From Vishniacozyma victoriae (lineage: Eukaryota; Basidiomycota; Tremellomycetes; Tremellales; Bulleribasidiaceae): 64,000 nucleotides of DNA. Location: positions 62,001 through 126,000 of the forward strand of contig JADPYG010000006.1 in the NCBI GenBank assembly GCA_017654735.1, written 5' to 3'. The position numbers and the translations under genes are program-made. Below, one piece after another: positions 46,562-55,366 of this stretch (its first letter is position 1; each line of letters opens with the position of its first letter). The notes beneath the pieces were generated by a model. It did not search any database. It was not told the origin of the DNA and saw nothing but the letters and a program-made list of their open reading frames with translations.

Positions 46562-47412
46562 ATGATGCTTCTAATACTTCTGCCATTCTGCTTCGCCACC
46601 GCCGCTTTGGCACAAATCACCATCGATACCCCTTCTTCTCTGGCTCAATGTCAAAGCACCACCTTGACTTGGTCTGGTGGTAATGGTACGTACATTGCGT
46701 ATACTTGATGATACTGATGATCAGCTCCGTACTATGTATACGTTTACCCCGAATTCTACCTCGCTGAGTCATCCTTCTAGTACGCCACACAGCCGTTAAA
46801 AAAACTGACATACAGTCAAAGGCTTGGACCGGTCGATGGAACTACCATTCCCTACAATGTGAATGTTCCCACTGGGAAGAAAATCAGGTTCAACGTCAGA
46901 GATAGTGTTAATCCAGGATATGATGGATCAGCGTTCACCGACGCAATCGATATTGGTGAGATCGTCGTTGACCACTGGATAAGCACTAATCACTCAGGCT
47001 CTGGGACCAACGACGATTGCCTTGCTGATGGGCCCATCGGAACTGGGGGCATACCACCGTATGATTACCACCTTCTCGACGCCAGCTGATAGGTAGGATT
47101 CCAAGCAATACCGGACTCCCGAGCGGATTTGGTAATTTCTCAGCACCATCCATCGCCCCTTTTCCCGGTACCGATACCATCATCAGCACCACCGCCACTT
47201 CGCCGGTTGGCAGTAATACTATCACCTCTACTCCGGCGACGTCTTCGTCTGCTTCCAGTATTATCGAGTCAGCCACCTCGACCGGACTCAGGAATGGGGG
47301 TGAACCTGTTATTGGGGATACTCCCAATTCGGGTTTTGCGATTGGACTTCCTCCCATCTTCGTTCTGGCTGGTGTAATTGGATTTGCAGGACTGTTCATT
47401 TCGGTTTCATAA
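46562..47412 (+). CDS. Small secreted/anchored Ig-like protein C
   Basis: Signal peptide (MMLLILLPFCFATAALAQ), then ITIDTPSSLAQCQSTTLTW and APYYVYVYPEFYLAESSF joined by introns to YQRLGPVDG and GKKIRFNVRDSVNPGYDG. The Ser/Thr-rich C-terminal half ends in a hydrophobic segment (LPPIFVLAGVIGFAGLFI), suggesting a GPI signal or membrane anchor. Introns: about 46686-46724, 46780-46815, 46955-46998 and 47062-47097. Very similar to gene B over the domain and over about 45 bp of upstream sequence. Function is unknown; probably cell-surface. Confidence 0.75.
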
Positions 47413-47560
47413 TCTCTCTGTATTGTGGATGATCTTTTGTGAGATAGGAAAGATCAGAGCCGGCTGGTACGGCGTGATCGTAGTCAGATAATCAAGATGC
47501 AATGTCCATATGTACCAAATATAGACGATACTAAACTAGTCCTCCGATTCCGACCGGGAA

Positions 47561-49484
47561 CTAAGTGTATACCTGCCAATCGTATTTGATATCCTTCCCC
47601 CAGAATTCACCAGGACAGTCAATGACCTGACCACCTCCTAGTCGCTTTACGTCACTCACTCCCGATGTGGGAGTAAATGCGTTCCAGCGCTTTGGACCTG
47701 TATTTGGGTCTAAGGTCTTGATGAATGATATCCAGGCTGACGTGACTTCTCGAGTCTATCATTAGCGGTGACAACATACGTAGCCATGAAATGACGTACC
47801 AAATCACTGGGCCCTGCCCCAAATGTAGGGAGGATGTCATCCTGCCTATTAGAACGCTTAATATTTTAGAACAGTATGGAAGACGTACCTCATGACAAAC
47901 CCTTCCATTCGAGGAACAGTACCCTCCTCCTTGATTACTAGCATACGTCCTTCCTCTAGTCCATTCTCCCACCCAAACCTTCCCGCCACCCCTCGCCCAC
48001 TCCCTACCAACCTGCCTAGCGGGACACCTCCAGATTCCATCCGTGACGATCTTCTCCAAAGTCTCACGGAACGTATCGCCCCCACTTCCTAGGTGGTATT
48101 TGCCGGACATCATAAGCGCTGCTGCCCTCTCTTCTCCCATCAAGAAAGAGAGGGTGGAAAGGAGGGTCGAGTTTGAAGCTGGGATAGGGGTTGGGAAGAG
48201 GGCATCGATGATCTGCCCGGCTTCGTTTGCTGTTGATGTTATCAATACCGGGAGTTGGTTTGGTGGGGAAGAGAGTCGATTGGGTGTTGAGAAGAGAATG
48301 GTCGTAGGATCGGAAGGAATGGAGGGGAAACCAAATGACGGGCGGATCGCTGTTTGTCAGCCAAATCGAGTGGGAAGAACGGTAGACTGACGTTCACCGA
48401 GAGGCACACCCGGAATAGTATATGGTGCTGTGTCGAGTAATTGGCTCTGAGCGGCAATGATCACGTCTGGTTGAAGCTGGCGTAGGCAATCGAGGGTGGT
48501 ACATTTCGCAATCTCGGGTATAGCATAGAATGATTTCGTCAACGCATCCGTAATGGCAGGAGGAGCCAGTCCGTAGAACTACCATCAGCTCTTCCTCTTG
48601 CTCAAAGAAGGTGACGTACCATAGGGTCAGACTGTAATATAGCTCCTCTGAAGAAACCCCTAGCAGCAGGTGTTGCCCATAAAGCTACTCATCAGCGTCA
48701 CTCCTCCGATTGAAGATGACTTACCTCTAATCATATGAGCCCCCGAACTTTGACCTCCTATTACCACCTGGCCTCCATCACCTCCAAAGTCCTTCGCTAC
48801 ATTCCTCAGCCATCTGAGGGCAAGGACGATATCCCCAACTCCTAAATTTGGGTCTTTTGCCGAAGGTGCCGATAGTGGTGGGAGGTACCCTAGGACACCT
48901 AGTCGATATTGTAGGACTACTGCTATAATATTTCCTTCTTGTGCCAATCTTGCGCCAGATAGACCCGGCGCTGAGGCTGAACCGGAATCGAAAGAACCGC
49001 CGTGAATCCTATACATTAGCGATCGCTGTGAACTGGGAGGGTGGACTTACCAAGTAAAGATTGGTAGGTTGGCGTTCGGGGCGACACGAAGAGGGGTGTA
49101 GATCGTAGCAAACAGACAATCCTCAGATTGGGTAAATCCGTCCGAATATTCTCCCCTCTTCTGCGGACAGGCAGGCGGTAATGTGTTGAACTTGGTCCTA
49201 GCGATCAGCCTAGGTTATCGGCAAGTAACATACCCAATAGACGAAGCCACCTGAGAAGACTCCCATCGTTTCGCATCCCCATATCTGACTGAATACCTAC
49301 ATCCCCCATCTACATTGAGTCCTTGTATCGATTTCCCGCCTACGTTTACCGAACAAGTGTTGCGATTTCGATCAATCATAGGTAGACCAAGCCTGTTGGT
49401 CGTTCCCCATGATGAGATGAAGAAGAAGGCGTGTGCTGATACCGTCAAGAGTGGGCATGTGAGCAGTAAGCTAGATAACAACAT
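47561..49484 (-). CDS. Secreted type-B carboxylesterase/lipase
   Basis: Alpha/beta-hydrolase of the carboxylesterase B family, with a signal peptide (MLLSSLLLTCPLLTVSAHA). Family blocks: SEDCLFATIYTP, IHGGSFDSGSAS (oxyanion loop), NLGVGDIVLALRWLRNVAKDF and GGQSSGAH with the nucleophile serine. The acid is in TANEAG and the histidine in CHEDDILPTFG. About seven introns, e.g. one before ALWATPAARGFF. The stop is at 47561. It is shorter than many fungal lipases (about 530 residues) but has the full triad. Substrate unknown. It sits inside the surface-protein cluster, so it may act on external esters (inference). Confidence 0.88.
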
Positions 49485-49971
49485 CGTTCTTGGTGAAGGA
49501 GTCGAAGAACAAGACAGGTGAGGTAAGGTTAATAGACATTTCGACCTTGATCCTGTAACATACACTCAATCGACGCCTTTTGATCCAGAAACCTCCTGAC
49601 TCAACTAGGGGGAAAGGTTGTGTATACATACACCGCCAGCTGACTAGTGCGAAAGTGGAAAGTCGTTTGTGAGGAGATCAAGGGGGAACAAAAAGCTTTC
49701 TACTGGAAACAGGGGTAATTGTCACCACGCCTCTTTTGGGCCTGATCGTCCCTCTTTGGCGAGACTTCGATGGTGTTAGGATGCCGTAGCTTGCATGTCG
49801 GATGTGTTCTACGCCTCTGGGTCGCGTTCAAGAAGGTATGAACAGAGGGGTAGTTGAAACCAAGCTCAAAGATGATTCCTTGGTAATTCAGGCACGACGT
49901 ACTAACAGTTTTCGAATCACCTGTCCAACCCTCATTTCCCAGTCAACTTACGAATTACCAACGCAATCAAA
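49485..49971. promoter_or_regulatory. Divergent promoter, carboxylesterase / LOC1-like
   Basis: 487 bp between divergent starts. No specific regulatory motif was recognised. Confidence 0.45.
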
Positions 49972-50494
49972 ATGTCACCAGAAGCAGAAGCAGGACCTTC
50001 AACAGTCAAGTCACAGTCTCAAGGACCACCCACGAAGGGTGCTGGCCGGAAGAGAAAAGCAGGAGGAGATGGAAAGAAAGGCAAAGTCTTCCTAGAGGAC
50101 AAGGTATGTCCCTTCCACATCCAGAGATACGGCACTGATATCAGGCGGGCCTGCTATCCCTCATGTCCAGTATCACTGGAGGTAAAGATACGGTCGCCAA
50201 GTCCAAGCTCGATAATCAGCGACGACGGAATAATCCAGCCGACGAGCCAAAGGAGGAAACAGCTGCTGGACCTAATAAAGATAAAAAGAAAGAGAGGCAT
50301 GAGAAGAAGAAGCTGGATAATAGAGCTCTGGTAAGCTGCTCCCGGTTGGCGACGTAACAAAGCTGACAAGGCAGCGAGATGCAAAGTTCGCCATAATGAA
50401 GGAAGCAAAGGAGAAGAAACAGCTTAAAAAGGGAAAGGTCGATGGTGTCAAGGTGGAGGAGAAACCCAAGAAGAAGTCTGTCGGATTTGCGTGA
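49972..50494 (+). CDS. LOC1: LOC1-like nucleolar ribosome-biogenesis protein
   Basis: Small, very basic protein (about 145 residues) resembling yeast Loc1, a nuclear dsRNA-binding factor in 60S assembly and ASH1 mRNA localisation. Two introns (about 50104-50145 and 50332-50374) join VFLEDK to AGLLSLMSSITGGKDTVAKS and then RDAKFAIMKEAKEKKQLKKG. The core pattern (FxxD..LLxL...ITG.....AKSKL) and the end KKKSVGFA parallel yeast Loc1 from memory. The remainder is Lys/Glu helix. The assignment is moderate because such basic proteins are easily over-matched. Confidence 0.6.
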
Positions 50495-50632
50495 TCTGGA
50501 GGAGACCTTGGTCCACAAGCGAGAAGCCAATACGATCTGTACCATTATACATACTCAAGTCCGAGTCACTACAAATGTATCTTTTGAAACGTCATGCTCA
50601 TACAATCTACGGAATCCATCATGCCTTTCTCA

Positions 50633-52388
50633 TTAATCCCTCCTCTCCCCAGTCGGCCCATCTCGCGGGATATCATTGTAAAGAGGGGGTAGATCCACTG
50701 TCCGTCCACCTTCCTCAGGACTAGCAACGAATCGACCACCATCCGTCATTCGCCTGTACGTTGTCGTGGAATCATCCTCCGGTATATCGAGGCTCGAGAG
50801 GTCGTTGGTACTTCGCCTTGTGGCTGCCGTTTCCCTAGCTGGATTGGTAGGAGTTATTGGTCCTTCTGGGAAACCGTTCGATACCCTGAGTGTAGGCTGG
50901 GATGACATTGACATCGCCAATTTTGATCTCCTTCTTGGGTCTTCCGCTTGTTCATCGGAATTGGATGGTGGCATCGAGGTACTCTGAGGCATGAATGGGA
51001 CCACTGTCGGTTGAGCATCACGAGGTACTTCAGACTGCTCATAGCCACCAAAGTTGGCCAGTTGGGGCGTTGATGTAGAGGTGTTTCGGGAATGACCATG
51101 ACCATAAGTGAGGTTTCGTGAAATGGACGCTGGTAATACGCCGACAGAGTTTCGGTTGGTTTCCTGCATTTCGTCTGGGGAAGATTGGCTTGCATGGTCG
51201 GGTAATCGCTCGATGTCCCTGTTCCTTCGGCGTCGGTACAAGCAGAACAGAAGAAGTAAGAGCAGAAGTAGACCGGCAATGACGCCAATGACGATTCCAG
51301 CAATTGCGCCTCCTGAGAGACCGCTTGTGGATGTTTCATCACTCGGACCGGCAGGACCAGTGGGTCGACCTGTGCGACTACCGGTAACGCTGGCGGTCTC
51401 GGAGCCGGTAGTACTGGGTGCGGGAGGTAAGGAAGCGGTAGTCAATCCTGCTGGTAGAGGGTTCTGGGCGGCAGCGAGGACAAGCGCTCCACAATTGGAA
51501 GGCATGTCCGTGTCGAGGTTGACTCGGTAGATTCCTCCAATTCCACCAGTACCGTAACCAGTATCATCACTGTATGTTAGCTTGGCTTGATCAAAGTCAA
51601 CTCGGACTCACTTGAACATGATGGTAAAGTTGATTCCAGCTTGAAGATTGATAATCCAATTGATATCGCCCTGCGACCGATCGCTCATCCTCACTGTAAA
51701 TGGCCTAAAGCTCTGGTCGAGGGGAACAATCGAGACGTTATAGGGAGCGTTGCTTGCCGAGTAGTCCCAGTTCAAATTGAAGCTGTTGGAACATTGCGCT
51801 AATGACCCCGAGGCCTCGAATGAGAATGATTGAGTTGTGTGGTTGAAAGAGCTTGATAGTTCGCATGACGATAACCCGGGCTGAGTTACTTGAAGTATTG
51901 ATGATCCACCTGTACAGTTAGATAGCTTACGGAGAAGGTTGTTCGTCGACTCACCAGTTCCATCTCCGTTCGCATCCGACATATATACCACATAGGGAGT
52001 GTCCTCGGCAAATTGATGAAGGATCTAAAGTCAGTACTCCATCAGACATCATCGACGATAATTTACTGGGTATCTGCCTGATCGTCCCGAGTAGGCGGAT
52101 TCGGGAATGTCATAGACCATAGGAGCGCCATCGATCGGTCTGTTTATCAGCAAACGTCACCTGAAAGCTGACACCGTCTCACACGAAGAACGCCCTGAAA
52201 GGTGGCAGCCCGCCATTCCATGTAAGATCGTACGTCTGCGGTCATCAGCACATGTTCCAATGACAGTCGGAAAAGTTGCTCACTCCGCATTGATTCGTAT
52301 TTCCAGGCCAGCTAAACTCGAAAGCGTCCGTCTGAGCCCGTATTTTTGGTAGTAAAGCTAAACTAAGGGCAGTTTGTAACCACCACAT
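50633..52388 (-). CDS. Single-pass surface protein with PPxY cytoplasmic tail (family member 3)
   Basis: Third PPxY-tailed paralog. Signal peptide (MWWLQTALSLALLPKIRAQ), then FEFSWPGNTNQCG joined by an intron (donor GTGAGC) to TYDLTWNGGLPPF. The second module has APYNVSIVPLDQSFRPFTV, NFTIMFKDD and GYGTGGIGGIYRV. The stalk is Thr/Ser/Pro-rich; one membrane helix (GAIAGIVIGVIAGLLLLLLL) is followed by YRRRRNR. The tail is disordered and ends RTVDLPPLYNDIPRDG. Stop TAA at 50633-50635. Separated from members 1 and 2 by the esterase, the secreted trio and LOC1. Divergent from ADE4. Confidence 0.82.
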
Positions 52389-52987
52389 GATTGATGGTCG
52401 TGTATGATGATAAGCCGAGAGGGAAACTGGATATACAACAATAACGATTTGAGAATGATCAAGTCGATCAGAAATAAGGAGTATGCCTTGAGTAAGTGAG
52501 AAAGGAACAGAGTTGGAAACCTTCACTTGATCGGTGTCTTGGCGCATTGAAAGCGGTGGGACGAGAGCATGGCTCGGCATATTATTAGTGGTCGGCTCCC
52601 TCTTTGCTTGACGTGGTCACATTTATTTATTGCTTGGCCTGGCCATTATTACGTCTGATGCAATTAGCGGTGTGTCGTACTCTGGACCTGAGCAAATGAA
52701 CGAGTATGCATGAAGGTGGTGAGTCACGATTGCCGTAGCACATATCTTCCGATGACTACGAGTGCACCCAGAATAGTCTTGGCATTAATGATCGACCTGT
52801 GGCGGATTGATTAACATATTTCCCAAAATATATTTCTTGTATTTCTCCCAAAACAAGAAATCCGGCGCGTCGGCTTATCGGAGACGGAAGCAAAATTATC
52901 AGAAATCAGAAGACGAGTCAAGCGAAGAGAGTAGGGGAGTTGAATAAGCACTACACTACCTATATATCATCAACAGATACAGCAGTC
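52389..52987. promoter_or_regulatory. Divergent promoter, surface member 3 / ADE4
   Basis: 599 bp. A 28-bp inverted repeat TTTCTTGT ... ACAAGAAA lies at 52833-52860, and TCCCAAAA occurs twice (52821 and 52846), within 170 bp of the ADE4 first exon. These are candidate regulatory elements; no factor is assigned. Confidence 0.45.
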
Positions 52988-55092
52988 AGTGAGTGCATAT
53001 AGTCCCTAGATGTATCTGACAGAACAGTGTGTGGTGTCCTAGGTCTCCTTCTTCATGATCCCATGACCACCCAGACCTCTCTGGCAGGTCAGGAGATGTA
53101 CGTCGACCGGCATTCATCTTGGGAGCCGAGCTAACAAGACTCAGTGTCGAGGGTCTATCTCTGCTTCAGCACCGGTAAGTCTAGCCAGTCAGGTTAAGAT
53201 CAAGGTTGACAACTCAGTGGTCAAGATGCAGCGGGTGTCGTGACTTGTGGAGCTGGCGGACGATTCTACCAGGTCAAGGCAAACGGTATGGTCCGTGATG
53301 TATTTGATGCTTCGGCCATTTCGGGTTTGAAGGGATGGATGGGTGTCGGACATGGTCAGTCAGCTTTAGCCTCCAGGAGTTTAGCTGACAAACAGTCCGA
53401 TATCCCACCGCTGGTAGTTCGGCGCACGCCGAGGCTCAGCCTTTCTACGTTAACTCCCCTTACGGTATTTGCTTTGCTCATGTAAGTACGAAGGAAATTG
53501 CGAAGTACTGAAGCTGATATGTAGAACGGAAATCTCATCAACACCCCTGCTCTCAGGCAGCAGCTTGATGCCGAGGCCCATAGGCACATCAACACCGACT
53601 CGGACTCTGAGCTCATGCTCAACATCTTTGCCGACAACCTCCAGCAAACCGGAAAGTTCCGGTTAGTCTGCCTTCTTGACCCAAATCTGAATGCTAATGG
53701 TATAGAATCAATGAGGAGGATATCTTCACCGCCATGAAGACCACCATGGCAAGCTGCCGAGGAGCCTACGCTTGTGTCGCCATGCTCGCCGGTTTCGGAC
53801 TCATCGCGTTCCGTGATCCTAACGGTATTCGACCTCTTGGTATTGCTACTAGGCAGGGACAGAGGGGAGGAACGGATTACTTGGCTGCTAGTGAGAGTGT
53901 TGTTGCTCAGGGATTGGGATTCTCCGACTGGCAGGATGTCAAGAATGGTAAGTTCATCTCTCAACCCTGGAAACCACGCTTATATGTAGGTGAGGCAATC
54001 ATCATCACCCGAGCTGGTATGACCCGACGTCAAGTCGCCGAACCCGCCGTCTTCGCTCCCGACATGTTCGAATTCGTCTACTTTGCTCGACCCGATTCCA
54101 CAATTGACGGTATCTCGGTCTACCGAAGTCGAATGGCCATGGGTGACCTACTCGCCGAAACCGCCAAGAAGGAACTCGCCAAAGCCGGTATCGTTGTCGA
54201 CGTCGTGATTCCCGTGCCCGACACATCCCGAGTTGCTGCTCTACAATGCGCTCAACACCTCGGTATTCCATACCGAGAAGGTTTCGTCAAGAATCGATAT
54301 GTCGGACGAACTTTCATCATGCCTGGACAAACACAACGTCGTCAGAACGTCAGGAAGAAGTTGAATGCTATGCCTATTGAGTTCAAGGACAAGGTTGTCA
54401 TGTTGGTGGACGACTCCATTGTTCGAGGTACCACCTCGAAAGAGATTATTCAGATGGCCAAGGAAGTCGGAGCCAAGAAGGTGATTTGTGCATCATGTGC
54501 ACCTCCCGTCAGGTAAGTCATCTCGCCGTGCCTCAAGACCCCGTGCTGACCCTCAGACATCCCAATGTCTACGGTATCGACATGCCATCGCCCAAGGAGC
54601 TCGTCGCACATGGTCGAACAGAACCTGAAATCGCAGAAGCCATCGGTGCCGATCTAGTCATTTACCAGACTCTCGAAGATCTCGTTCAATCCTGTCGATC
54701 CTGGAATCCAGAAGTCGAGAACTTCGACTGTTCAGTATTCAACGGAGAATACGTCACTGGCGGTGTCGATGATCGATATCTAGAACACCTAGATAAGTTG
54801 AGGAGTGATAATGCCAAGTCAAAGAAGAAGAGCGTCACCATTTCAGAGGCCGAGGAGGTCAGCAACGGATGCAGTGGGCCAATGAGTAAGTCAACCATCA
54901 GCTCAAGCCAAAATGAACCGGAGCTGACCAGTAGACGGCGCAGATTCCTTGATTACAATGACAAGGTCCGACTCAATGTCCAGATCAGATTCCTTGATCG
55001 GCTTGTCGAACCACTCCCCCAAGCTGGGAGCACAAAACATGGCCTCGCCAAACGATGCTATCGGTCTACATAACTCGTGGTACGGCGCATAG
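52988..55092 (+). CDS. ADE4: Amidophosphoribosyltransferase (first step of purine synthesis)
   Basis: Converts PRPP and glutamine to phosphoribosylamine. The N-terminal glutaminase begins [10 protein letters not shown]; Cys must follow Met directly because it becomes the catalytic N-terminal nucleophile. The only ATG giving this is split: A at 52988, an intron 52989-53027 and TG at 53028-53029. Later blocks: [46 protein letters not shown] and [15 protein letters not shown] (PRPP-binding loop), then YGIDMPSP. Seven or so introns, one at about 53949-53991 that could be read through. The tail after YLEHLDKLR carries repeated RSDS motifs and ends WYGA-stop. Identification is certain. Confidence 0.95.
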
Positions 55093-55366
55093 TGGAAGTG
55101 GAGAAGGAGGGGAAAAGGGTTGTCAATTTTGGTGTCTTTGAATGTAAACTTATCATCTTGAGGGTCGTGCGATATGCTTCGGGGCATTGACGCCGAAAGG
55201 CACGAAAGGACATGACTGGGGACTAAAGGTATGTCGAGGCTTCAGGGCGGGTCGTCAAGGCGACCGTCGCATTGTGCGAGTTATTCTGACATGGCTTCAC
55301 CTGTCTCTCACTCATCTTGTCTCAATCAATTGCCTATTACTCAATACACCGATACATCTACTGAAG

